From positions 372,001 through 436,000 of the forward strand of contig KV748264.1 of the NCBI GenBank assembly GCA_001692895.1: DNA of 64,000 nt, given 5' to 3'. A model generated the notes under the pieces. That model had not been told where the DNA came from, searched no databases, and was given only the letters and a program-made list of their open reading frames with translations. Positions within the stretch are counted from its first letter, which is position 1. Each line of letters opens with the position of its first letter. This document shows positions 24,901 to 35,934 of this stretch, piece after piece. Position numbers and translations under genes: made by a program. Source of the DNA: Cenococcum geophilum 1.58 (lineage: Eukaryota > Ascomycota > Dothideomycetes > Gloniales > Gloniaceae).

Positions 24901-26600
24901 TCTAGTCTTAGGTAGAGCAGAAATATAACTTAGGAAAGCTTAAATATCAGGCATTAGTGCATACGTTAAAGAAGTATCGCGTATACCTATACGGCGTTCG
25001 CTTTATAGTAGAGACGGATATAAACACCCTAGTTATATAATTAAATTATACCGCTACTAATTTACCCAGAGCCTTAATAATAAGATAGCTAGCATAGATC
25101 TAGCTATAGGACTTTAATATCAGACATATGCTAGGGAAAAAGAATAGCCTAGCTAATAGACTTTTGCGACAACTACCTAATAGTAAACGACCTAATAAGC
25201 CGACTAAGGATATTAAAGAGTTTATTAACTATAAACTAAGTGCCTTAAAATATATAGCTGCCCCTCTTAAAATAGAAGCGGGTCTATTATTAAAAGACTT
25301 ATATTTAAAGGAATCTCAGAAGATTATAAAGTAGCTAGTAACCTTATAATGTCCGGAAGAGATAAATACTAAGGAGTTTAAAAAGTTTAAATAATATGCG
25401 CTAAAGTTCCTAGTGCGTAATTAACAGCTCTTCCGCCAGCAGTCGAAAAATATACTAATATAAAGGGTAGTTAATAATAAGGACGCTTAGCAGGAGATTA
25501 TTAAAAGCCTTTATAATTAAAGCGGATATCACGGATAAGAGGGAACGTATTAGAGGGTCTTAAATTAATATTAGTGGCTAGGGCTATAGGATTAGATATT
25601 ATAGCATATTAAGTCATATCTGTAATACTAGGAGCGACAGCCAAAACAGGAAGAAGAAGCGATGTACCCTATATAGGAGTCCACCTTATAGTAACAAGTA
25701 GTAGTAGATATTACATTTATACCTCTAAGCCGTCTCGGATTTTAGTACCTAGCTATTACTTAAGAATATATATCTAAATAGGTGGAGGCTTAGGCCCTTT
25801 AAAATAAGAATACAAAAAGTATAGCGAAGTTCCTCTATAAAGATGTTATCTGCCAATAGGGAGCATTCGGACAGCTCTCTATAGATAGTAGAGAAGAGAA
25901 TGCTAACGTTACCGCTGCGCTTGTAAAGCTTTATAATATTAAGAGGGTTATAGCTTTTACTTACTACACTTAGGCACAAAGCTTTATAAAGCGAGGCCAC
26001 AGACCTATAATAGATGCTTTAGTAAAGATAGATAGCTTATAGCTGGACAATCTTTATACTATTTTGTGGGCAGATAGGATAACTATTAAGCGGCCTACGG
26101 GAATAACACCGGCAAGAGTTATATGCGGATATAAGCATATCCTTCCTATTAAACTCTATATACCTACTTAGTAGATACTACCTTAGCAAACAGTCCAGAC
26201 CACTACAGAGCTACTAGCACTTCGTGCAAAGTAGTTTAATTAAAAAGACGCAGATATAAAAGAGGCTATCGCGCGTATAAAACGACTAAGGGTAGTAAAT
26301 AAGAAGTACTTTAATAATACCCACCATATTCGCCAGGACGGATTTAAGGTTAGAGATATAGTTATACTTTATAATACGTAGCTTAAGTAAGACTATTCTA
26401 GCAGTTATAAGTTAGATCTAAAATAGCTAGGCCCGTTTTATATACGTAAGAGTCACCCTTATAAAGAATAGTACTTAATTAAGGATCTTAATAGCACGCC
26501 GTTCCATAATTAAACTCTAGGGAATAGATTAAAGAAGTTCTATTAATAATGGATGTCTAAGGTCCGCTAGAAAGACCAGTTTAACTAGTTAGGTGGAATT
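22000..26600 (+). pseudogene. pol of the Ty3/gypsy element
   Basis: One frame holds most of pol. Reverse transcriptase: VTIRDANLPLYTDKFSKEF at 24045-24100, then DFFLGYNQLEL; the catalytic box reads LPFLDN near 24311-24330 where FLDD is expected, a G to A change. RNase H: about 24690-25060. Integrase: the core begins VVDITFIPLSRLGFQYLAI near 25700 and ends near 26100; the C-terminal region runs to about 26560. A protease region should lie around 22.8-23.3 kb but its DTG/DSG motif could not be read. Many in-frame TAA/TAG at Gln codons. Confidence 0.8.
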
Positions 26601-27040
26601 ATGCTATAAAAAATAACAGCAGAGCTAGAACCTAAGGAGGATATTATATAAAATCCACCAGTATTATAACACCGTATAGTTTAAGAAGTGCGCGTTCTAG
26701 AAAGATTATTTAACAGAACTAAGTATAAAATATTTAACTAGGGGACAGTTAAGTTCTAAAGTAGGGGAGGGGATATAGATAACAGCCGTGCAATCCATTT
26801 ATTTATTTACCGTATTTCCTAAAGCTCTTTTTATTACACTTTCTTATTTACTTTTTTTAGTCACAGGAATCTAATATATAGTAGCAGTAAGGTAAGGACA
26901 GAAGAATGTTTGCGTACAACTATCTAGTATTATTTACTATAAAGATATCAGTTCCGCTTACCGCCTTTATTAAGCTAATAGCGATTTTCTATCCCGGGGA
27001 TAGAAAATTATAATTAGTCCATTTAACGATTAGAGCCGAT

Positions 27041-30000
27041 AGAACTCCACACCACCACCTAGATTTAGTAGACTATTCAGATTAGGAAACCCTATTTAGA
27101 ACTTTACCTTTTTACCCTTAATAAACCTTAAACACAGCCGCAATTAGTTAAAGTCACAAATTAAACAGAATTAACAATAGTATATTTATTATATCTTTAT
27201 CTAGTAAACCTCTAGTACTATATAAAGGAGCTAAGTAATAGATTAGTAACGTCCTTACAGAAGTTAGAGGCTTTGCAGTTAATTAGCGTTAGGTAGTGCT
27301 CCTCCAAATCTATAACAAGATTCTGCTCTCTTAAGAAAACTACATAGATGCTACTAGTGTAGTAGTTAATTTTATTAACTAGGATAATAGGCTATAAGCA
27401 TCTCTAGGAAGGGACGCGTTCTTATTAATCTTTAAGGATATCTCTAACGTTAGTAAGATAGCAAAAGATTAAAAAAATCAATATAATGAAGCTAGAGAAA
27501 CTATCCGAAAGTCCTAGAGACAAGGTATTCTTAACAGTCCACTTAAACACGCGGTCTCCTACTACTTCCTTTCTACCGCCTAAAAGCTTACCATCCACCT
27601 ACTTTATAAAGTAACGGCATAAGTTAATAAGGCCCTAATTAACAGGCTCAAATATCTAGGGCGTGGTATTAAGAATACTACTTAACTACAGCTAACTAAT
27701 TTCGTGCTCGCGCCGAAGATGCTAGAAAGGGCGGTATTAGACCAGGTAGTAAATAATTATAGCTTAGAAAGACACTTAACTAGTTTCCTTATTCCAAACA
27801 AGGACCTACCGCCAAGAAGTAAAAAACTAACTACTGTAGGACCAGAGGTTACTAATGTCGGAATTAAACAAGTAGGAGAGAGCTTAGCTCTTATACTGCG
27901 AATATATTTATAATATACTTCTAACATAATAAATCCCTTAGCTTTTTAGCCATTAACACCTATTTAAGGAGGAGGCGTTAGTATTATACCAAGCCCGTCC
28001 CAATAAGGATTACCTATATTAGTTAACTCGCTATTATTATTTATAAACAAGAGCATTCTCGCGGCTAGAACGCCTATTGGCTTGCCCCTACGGCTACTAG
28101 TATCTTCGTTTAGGAGGAATCTAAGAAGAGGGCTAACGATTGCTTACCCAGAAGTAGGAGGGCTAGGGGTGGCATTAATATTTAATGAGAACATTATTAA
28201 GCCGGAAGATAATAAGGAGTATATTAAGGAGGCTGCAGATACTATAGCGGTACTCCATATAAAATAAGGGTGTAACTATAAGGATAATATACCCACTTAT
28301 CTTAAGGCGTCCCTAAACCAAACTACTAAAATTAAACCAACTAAGGTTATAAAGCTCTTGCGCAGTTAGTATAGGGCAGCTAGTTCTAATCCAAAGATAT
28401 ATAAGGTCTGCTAGATACATACGCAAGCCATAAAAGGACGTATAGGTTTGGCAATAAAGGGTCTAAACTATACCGCACTATATTATAAACTCTGTTTAAT
28501 ATATTACGCTTATAACTACCTTAGCACTATAAAGACCAATTCTACTACGTACTCTTAGTTTAGAAAAGCTTATAGACCTCCAGTTCCGTCTAATTCCTTA
28601 AGACCGTATAAGTTTATTTACAACTTAGCACTAAGGTTTTTATACAATAGAGAGGCTTTGCTTAATTGGATAATGTTACTAAAAAACCAAGAAGTATAGC
28701 AGCGAGAAGGATCTGTAATTTTAAACGTGTTTAGATAGTAGTAGGATTCTAATATCTCGGTAATAATTAATGAGGAAATATATATATACCGCCACTATTA
28801 GCGTCTAATTAATGGGCGGCTAAATTATAGCTGGTTAAGAACGATAGTCTATGGTCTCTACTAACAGCTAATAAGATAAGACCCTTAGTATTATCGTCTC
28901 TATTACGCTCTTAGGCCTAACAGCTAGTAGTAACTTATTTCCTACCCTTATTATATAAAATTCGCGGTTAAAGAAGACTCTACAGCTTTCTGTTATATTA
29001 ACGTTAATATTCCCTTACTCCTTAAAAGTGGATATAATACCAACATAATCTAAGGGAGCGTTTCTCTAGATAATAAGACTAAGGATAACTGCACAATTAT
29101 TCTACCTAGTATACATTACTACCTAGAATTATAGTAGAAGGATCTTAAGGCGTAAGGATCAACTAAGGGTAACAAATTCGTTTATAAGATCTCTAACTAA
29201 GACTAGACTACTAAAGATATAGAAAAGTATGCGACCAACTAGGTAGCTTAGCCATATAAAAAAGAAGATATACATATAACTATGCCTTACCTTCCTTATA
29301 GAGCAAAAGGACCTTTAACTGGAACCCAGCAAATAATGCTATTATAGTTCGTTGGTATTTAGGACGATTATAATAACCTTAAGGTTACTGAAGGAGGTAC
29401 TTAGGCAGAGTTGGCAGATACGCACCAAGACTTAAAAGCGCCGCCCTATACGCCGTCTGGACATACTAATCTTTACGGCGCGATTCTATATTGCTTCCCT
29501 GTAGTAATTAAGCTTATAGCTACTAGCGCTCTATCTAACGCCCTTCTTAGTAAATAATAATAGGATTCTCTAGCGGTAATTTAAGATTATAACCTTCTTC
29601 TTAATGGCAACGGGAACGAAGTTAGGAAATAGATATATTCCTACCGTCTTAGGGCCGTTAAGAATTATAAAGATGCGTTTAGGCTAATACGTGCGACTAA
29701 GATAGAACGCTTTAATAGCCGCTCTTACTTCTACTGCATTAATAATAGAATTAATCCTTTAGCTATTACGGTAGATCCAAGTAGAGTGCCCCTAGTTATT
29801 ACAGAAGGATAAAGTTATACAGAGTTGCCTAAAAAATTATAAGACAGAACTAAGCAAATAGAAGGGCGCGAAAGAGCTATATTATCTAAGAGCCGCTAGT
29901 TTAAGGTCTCTCTTACTGCTTAGCTAAGTAGACGAGAATGGTCTTATTTAACTAAAATAGAGTCTCCTTATTTATTATCTTAAGTTTATAGTAAGGGCAA

Positions 30001-30098
30001 GGAACGTATACAATTACCTGCTGCGTCTTTATTTCGAAGATAAGGAGTTTTAGAGTTTCGGAAGTCGTTAGGGGACAACGACTTAGGTAGGGGAGGTA
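27041..30098 (+). pseudogene. Extra ORF after pol, 2OG-Fe(II) oxygenase-like
   Basis: A single frame, different from pol, reads about 1019 codons from 27041 to the 3' LTR with only RIP-type stops and open islands at 27704-27913 and 28082-28267. The second half (about 28950-29450) has the layout of a 2-oxoglutarate/Fe(II) dioxygenase: CYINVNIPLLLKSG (an H-x-D box would be expected at YIN), then IIQGSVSLDNKT, ILPSIHYYLELQ, and MPYLPYRAKGPLTGTQQIML, where a distal His and an Arg ten residues on would be expected; the His codons read Tyr, as C to T change would give. Fold and activity are inference. Such frames are not part of standard gag-pol, so this is a captured or lineage-specific gene. Confidence 0.55.
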
Positions 30099-30387
30099 TA
30101 TAGTGGTGTGATTTGGCCCCTAGATTTAATATTTAAATTAGGCATAGCTTTGGGAGAGCCTAGGCCTTCCACAAGTTATATAGATTGGTCTAGAGCCCTT
30201 AGAGTCTTTAATAACTTAGGCAACACCAACAAACACACAACTTTCCTTAAATACACTCTTTTCTTTCTCTTTATACTGCTTAATTCTGACTAATTATAAC
30301 CGACTGATAAACCGACCAACAGACTAACTAACAGACTGACTAACAGCACTGTGACTTTCCTATCTTAGAGAGGTCGTACCCTCCTAT
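30099..30387 (+). repeat. 3' LTR
   Basis: 289 bp, same length as the 5' LTR, ends CCTCCTAT followed by the AGTAT target duplication. Confidence 0.9.
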
Positions 30388-32998
30388 AGTATTTTAGAGA
30401 TATATACTATTTAATAGCTTTTTTACCTACTTAAAGCCGTTTATAAAGCTAATCTAGCAAGTACTATATCTACTCCTACTATAGATTAACCTACTATATA
30501 GCCGCTTCCTCGCTAACCCTCTAGGCCTATATAACCTACTTAATCTCCTTAATAACCTTAAGCCGTAGGAAGTACTATTAGAGCTTATTCTGCCAGCTAG
30601 CCCGCTATCTATTACCCTATTTAGAATCTAGCGCTACTATAAAAGAATTACCTCTAAGCCCCTTAGTCTATTTACGCTAAAGGGCCCGTATAAACTTTAC
30701 TGTATAGTATATATAATATATAGGCGGCTACTTAGGTAGGAGCTTAAGCTTAAGCTTAGACTTAGGCCCTTACTACGGCTATGGCTACGGCTATAGCTAC
30801 AGTAGCGCTAGTAAAGGGGAAGCTATAGCGCTTACCCGGGCCGACGTATACTAACTTAATCCCGCAATAGATAGAGGCGCTAGTGCCGTTAGTAGATATA
30901 CTATTAATAGCCGTGCCAAAGGGACCTTAAGCTAAAAGGTAAGGCTACTAGACGTAAGCAATTAAAGCTATAAAGACTACGCCTACTAGGACTCGGCTAT
31001 ATAGTTAAATAACGCCTATAACTTACCTACTCTTTAGTTATTCTTACGTGCCCTCTAGTTATTTCGGGCGTCTATAGTCTTTAGGTAGTTTATAATAGCC
31101 AGCATAGCCTAATAGAGTATTAATAGCTAGCTAGGGCCTTCTTCCTCCTGCTATAGGTAGGTTTCGACCTTCCGCGCAAAGGGTAGATAGGCCTTATACT
31201 AGAAGACAGGGTGGTTTTATATAGGGCTACTTAGGAACATCTTGTAGAGGACTACTAAGTCCTATAGAATAACCTCCCAGAGGTAAAATAAGAGGTTTAT
31301 AGCGCCTATAGCTATAAGGTCGTTAATTTAGCCAACCTAAGGGCCGAACTAACCTTTTTAGACGTTTAGATCTGGCCAGATTATTAATAGTAGTACATTA
31401 GGGGGGGCGACGCTTGCCCTATAAATCTTAAAGCAGCCTATCTACGGCGTATAGCCGGCTATCGTCCGCATAAACTCTTATAGTAGTAAGTTTAAGTAGT
31501 AGCTAACTATCTACTCCTAGTTTTACCTACTAGCGTATCTAATCTAGTCCTTACTAACCCCTTTTAGCTCTGCCATCTTAGCGCCAGCGCTTCGTCTAAT
31601 ATAGGTTTTCTTCTATAAGAAGACACCAATATACTAAAACGCCTTAGTAACCTACTCCCGCTATAAGTTATATAAGAAGGCCGCCTTACGGTCCCCAGCG
31701 CTACTCTTAATTAGGCGGATATTATACTACACTAACCGCTTACTAAAGTCCGGAAATAGCTCGTTACTAAGGTCCTAGCGATATAGGAGGTAAAAAGCTA
31801 GCCCACTAAGTATATAAATAAGCGGCTTCTTATTATATAGAGCCCTAATAGTTTTAAGGCGGCCGTACTAGTTCTACTTACTAGCGCGTATAGTAAATAT
31901 TAGGGGTATATAGCGGGTAAGGCCTTCCCCCTTAAACTTAAAGGTAAATAAGTCTAAGATCTTAGCAGAGCGCCTATTACCGCCGTAGGTAAGTATATAG
32001 TGGCCTAGTAGGATATCTATAAGCGTGCGGAGGTAGCATTCTAGCGAGGAGTCTCCGTAGGCCTATAGCTAGTAGCAGACGTTCTTAAACTTATCCTCTA
32101 TATATCTGTTAAGTAGTATATCTCTACCCTTATCCGTAAACTACTGCTTTTCCCGCTACGCGTCCCTCCGTTATAGAATCTTAAGGTACTCCCTAACGTT
32201 ATTCTCCTGCGGGGACTAGTGGCTGTTTATCCCTATAGCCTTCTACGCCCGGTAGAGGTCTATTAGGGCTGTAATATAGCCGCGAACTAAGCGCCAGGAG
32301 AGCCGCGTCTCGTCCTAAGGTACGTTATTATTAGCCTTACGGCTTTTTACTTTTAGTAGCCGGCCTACAACCTCCTTAATAAGGAAAAGAAGTAGCTTCT
32401 CCTTTATAATAGTATCGGTATTATAATACTGCTTCTTCTTATAAAAGGCCTAGGAAGACGCGCGTTAGCTATAAGTATACTACTCTATAAAGCATCTAGC
32501 TACCTACCTTAAACTTCTTCTACTTCGGCTTATAATTTAGAAACATATTTTTAGGCCTCTTGGCACGCGTAAGGGTAAGAATACTCTACGCGTTAGCGCG
32601 TAGTTCGGCATTATTCGCAACGTTAATCTCTACGCGACTAATTAACGCCATTTTTAAGATAGGACGCTGCTAGAGAAGCTATGCCCTAGGGGGGTTTCTA
32701 TTTTTTATATATACACAGATAGAGACTAGGGAGGAGAGGTAGAGAAAGCATACCTACCGGCCGTTTAATAAGCGGATAAGTGACCTTACCGCATAGGGTA
32801 AATACATGGGCGCACGGCTGGCCCAATAGGCCAATAGTACGCGTGCATCAGCGACTCAATTAGTAGGGGTAAAGACATTCAAAGATGTCCACGGCTTGGC
32901 TGCAGGCTCGGCCGTGGACATCCGCGAATGTCGACGGGGGTTGTATGTGTCACGTGCGGCTCAGCGACTGAGCGGGCGCTCAGCCGAGCCGTGAACAC

Positions 32999-33117
32999 CA
33001 CTGTCGCGGTCGCTAAAGGGGGCAGTATTTTGGTGTTCCAAACCGTAAGCCCAAATAGGAAGGCGGTAGTAGCCGACCGTTATAACCCTATCGCCGTCAT
33101 AACCCTATCACTTACGT
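32999..33117 (-). repeat. 119-bp inverted repeat, right arm
   Basis: Reverse complement of 10191-10309, less RIP-mutated than the left arm, followed by TA at 33118-33119. Confidence 0.8.
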
Positions 33118-33119
33118 TA

Positions 33120-33476
33120 GGTATATTATTTTAATAGGGGGTAATACACAATATTTAGCTTTGGGCGAGCTTCTAATTTTTTACAACTAATAGTAAAAAA
33201 AAGGACTTTATAGGCCTTTACGCAGGCTTCTAGGCTATAATAAAAGCCGCTAGTTTACTAGGCTATTTAAGCAGCTTATAAGTAGTCTTTTATATTTAAT
33301 ATATAAGGTTTAAACGGCATAGCTATTGTTTAATAATAAATTTAAAAGTTAATGTTTAATGTTTAAAGTTCAGATGCGGTAATATTCTACTTTAGGAAAC
33401 CCATTAGCTTAAAAAGGGAAGCAGTCTACTAGTTTGTGTAAAACTTAGGGCTCGTGCAAAACCCCGGGAGCCACGT
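33120..33476 (+). mobile_element. Outer MITE of the nested stack, right half
   Basis: Reverse complement match to 9282-9638, ends GGAGCCACGT followed by TA at 33477-33478. Partner of 8978-9279; marks the right edge of the 24.5-kb stack in the NLR gene. Confidence 0.85.
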
Positions 33477-33478
33477 TA

Positions 33479-35178
33479 CTGTATAACAAGCCCAGCGCAG
33501 ACGGAGATAATATCTTCCACATCATAAATATTGCCGTTATTTAGAGTTTTATCGCCGGGCTCGATAGCTAGCGCTTGGCAAAGTTCTTTTGTTAAAAGTA
33601 GTCTCTATACATGCGTTATCTAGAATAGAGCGTGCCTAGCAAGCGAACGGTCTTCAGCTAGTTATCCATCTATTCGTTTGATCGCCTCGCTATAGGCCTC
33701 ATCGAGCGCTGCTGACCCTTTCAAGAGCTTTTCCACCGTGGATAGTACTTTCTACTTATTCCTTTTATCAAGAAGCGAGTCGACGTATAGACGCGCAAGG
33801 AGGAACCTAGCGGTTTTGTGAGTAAGAATGCCTTATATGTATAAATAAGTAGAGAGCACCTACATGCCATTAACAGCTTTAACAATCTTGTTCTGTACGG
33901 CATGCTTAAGCTCCTCGTCGCGTTAGATGCAGTTCAACAGACGTGGTATCTAACCTACAACAAAGCGCCTCACGTCCTCTTCGCTGGCACGCACCTCTAG
34001 TATAGGATTCAATTGGAATTTCTGTGTTATGTCGGGGATAAAGCGGGAGGTAAATAGAAGTCGTACGTCTATTCTGGCCTGCAGCTCGCGCAGTTTATCG
34101 ATAAGTCGGCCGCGTGCACCATTTCTATCCGCGCATTCGTCCAACGCGTCTACTATAATATATACTGTAGCGTGATTAGAGCAGATAGACTACAAAGCCG
34201 CGAATATATCGTCGAGAGATGGTTTGCTTCTTCGCTTTAAGTGGTGGTCGTACATATACGCCACCAGAGCTGCGATGTCCAGCCTACTCTACACTAGCTG
34301 CTTTAAAAGAGCAGCAAGCAGACTCAATGCGCTCTAATCAGCTTGCGCTTTATAATTGCAGAACAAGTAGGCAACTCTAATATCATCGCGCCCTATCGTT
34401 CTACAGAGATAGTCAATAGCGATCGCCGCTATTATCGTCTTGCCAGCTCCAGGTATACCGGGGCAGAACAGCGTCCTATCGGACCCCTACAGCCATTTCT
34501 TAAACTCGGGAGAATCTAGAAACCATTGTCCGGTGCCTTCCTGTCTTCAAGTAATAATATCGTGTTGCAGGGCTAGGAAGTCTGTCGGCGATAGCCAAGT
34601 TATAATAGTATAGTGCTGCTGGAGCTTCTAGGTATCCAGTTGCAGATTGTGCGTATCTTAAATCGCAACAACGTGCGTTTAAAGGGAGAATAGGGTATCT
34701 CGCGCAAATGAGGTGTCTTTCTTAATCGCTAGAGATAGTTTACTTAAGGGAGTAAGGATATAGATCTTCGTCTAAAATATTAATGTGCTCATAAGTAATC
34801 CATCTTAAGCGCGATGCTTACGAGACTCTTTAGCCGCTCCATCCTCGTCAGGATGCTTGCGACTTCTTCCTTACTAAACTTCCACAACAGCCGCCTCTTG
34901 ACCTCCTGTACGCCGTCTTAAATCTCCGCCCTTAACCGCAGCTATTTAAGAGCTTACTTATATTGGTCGAGAGGTCCATTTTCAAGACTTAGAGCCCGAA
35001 TCGCTATGTACCAAGGGCCGCCTGTCTTTCCCTGGTTAAGGTGATACAGAAGATTGATCAGGAGGCTTTGTAGGTTTGAAGCCTCAGTCATGCACCGCTG
35101 ACATTCTTTCGGAGCGTCTTTGACGTCGTTGAGCTGAAGGAGAGCTATAATGCTGGAAGCTTCGCTCAGGCCATCCAT
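33479..35178 (-). pseudogene. NACHT-ankyrin NLR pseudogene, 5' part
   Basis: Minus-strand start ATG at 35178 gives MDGLSEASSIIALLQL, the N-terminal helical domain common to fungal NACHT-ankyrin proteins (about eight residues seem missing after it), then KRRLLWKFSKEEV. The NACHT domain follows: Walker A PGIPGAGKT at 34436-34462, Walker B YIIVDALDEC near 34133-34165, and LLFTSRFIPDI near 34050, with ILEVRASEEDVRRFVVG after it. The frame then runs to VCAGLV at about 33486, where the transposon stack begins; the next residues are found at 8976. Stops at about a dozen places fit Gln codons (for example in the segment after DQYK and before LRLRAEI), and one frame change occurs between 34740 and 34520. 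In life such a protein would bind NTP and signal non-self recognition. Confidence 0.88.
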
Positions 35179-35575
35179 TTCGCGAAAAGATCAGATAATT
35201 ACGGGTAGGAATTAGAATACCGCGCTTCAACGAGCGACGCTGTTTGAGCACTGCGTGGCTGCATCGTTGCGGTGTGTTTAAGGCTGAAGACCTGAAGGCG
35301 CCGCATACACTCCGCCTCGAGACTCTGCGCCCGTCGCGTACGCCTTCAATTGACCAGTCGAAGCACGTGCCAGTAAACTGTAGGTAAACTGTGAAGGCCA
35401 ACACATAACTCTGAGAGATGAAAAATGAGGTAACTAAGTAATGTGAACCGGGAATTCCGATTCTATGCCTTCTATATTTCAAACTCCCCCATTTAACGTT
35501 GTTATTATGTGATTCGACTGGCGGCTGCCGTGTAAAGTTCATCGAACACCTCGCCGATGCCACTTTGCCCGCAAC
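35179..35575. other. NLR upstream region and transposon leader
   Basis: Lies between the NLR start codon (leftward) and the Tc1/mariner fragment (rightward). It keeps CpG. Long open frames here (for example 35084-35605 minus) have no domain and overlap the NLR start, so they are ignored. It should contain what was the NLR promoter; no clear core element was picked out. Confidence 0.45.
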
Positions 35576-35830
35576 ATGGCACCAAACCTTGCAGCATCGC
35601 AGCATGCGATAATCTATGACATAATAGTTTCAAAAACGCTCTCTGCCGTACAGATGGCTGACGCCGCTGACTATAGCAAGCGCTCGATTAAACGCATTCG
35701 CTTAAACATACGCTGTTTCGGCACCACTAAAGCACCTCCCAACGGCGTTAGACGACGTTAAAGTATTACGTCTTCGATGTTGCAAGCCTTACAACAACAC
35801 TTACTCGAGAAGGCTAGACTGTGCGCGCGC
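35576..35830 (+). pseudogene. Tc1/mariner transposase fragment
   Basis: ATG at 35576 begins MAPNLAASQHAIIYDIIVSK, the start of the helix-turn-helix region of fungal Tc1/mariner-type (DDE_3) transposases; it continues with QMADAADYSKRSIKRIRLN. A TAA at 35759-35761 is followed in frame by SITSSMLQALQQHLLEKARL, which is the expected next segment. The match stops at about 35830 and the DDE catalytic domain is missing, so this is a truncated relic. Confidence 0.75.
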
Positions 35831-35867
35831 TCAAAGGGTAAAATCGATTTCGTTAGGCACTGTAGCC

Positions 35868-35931
35868 TTTGTCTTCGGCTAGCCTTTGTCTTCGGCCAGC
35901 CCTTGTCTTCGGCCAGACCTCCTCTTTAGCC
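35868..35931 (+). repeat. Short tandem repeat, about 17-bp unit
   Basis: About four copies of CCTTTGTCTTCGGCCAG with minor changes. It replaces the expected continuation of the DUF3435 fragment on the other strand and marks its truncation. Confidence 0.7.
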
Positions 35932-35934
35932 AGC

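Larger units (their letters stand above)
19748..30387 (+). mobile_element. Ty3/gypsy LTR retrotransposon, 10.6 kb, RIP-degenerate
   Basis: Two 289-bp LTRs (19748-20036, 30099-30387), 5-bp target duplication AGTAT (19743-19747 and 30388-30392), and a polypurine tract just before the 3' LTR (around 30083-30098). Inside on the plus strand: gag, pol in the order protease, reverse transcriptase, RNase H, integrase (Ty3/gypsy order), then about 3 kb of an extra reading frame. It is longer than usual for the group because of this extra frame. All frames carry RIP stops. A second purine-rich tract around 26757-26775 lies right after pol. Confidence 0.88.
19397..32998 (-). mobile_element. Crypton unit 4, split by a Ty3/gypsy element
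   Basis: Unit 4 is made of 19397-19747 and 30393-32998; together about 2.96 kb, the same as the other units. The Ty3/gypsy element entered near the 3' end of the recombinase frame, duplicating AGTAT. The right end of this unit (32800-33000) keeps many CpG sites and is the least mutated part of the array. It shows the hairpin GATGTCCACGGC...GCCGTGGACATC at 32884-32922 and a second imperfect one at 32957-32993. Confidence 0.83.

Noticed and set aside
10191..33117. A single giant 22.9-kb transposon with 119-bp terminal repeats
   Set aside because: The content is explained by separate elements (MITE, four Cryptons, an LTR element) inserted in the middle of a small palindromic MITE; no gene for moving such a unit as a whole was found.
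35084..35605. 173-codon minus-strand open frame
   Set aside because: Overlaps the NLR start in another frame and has no recognisable domain.
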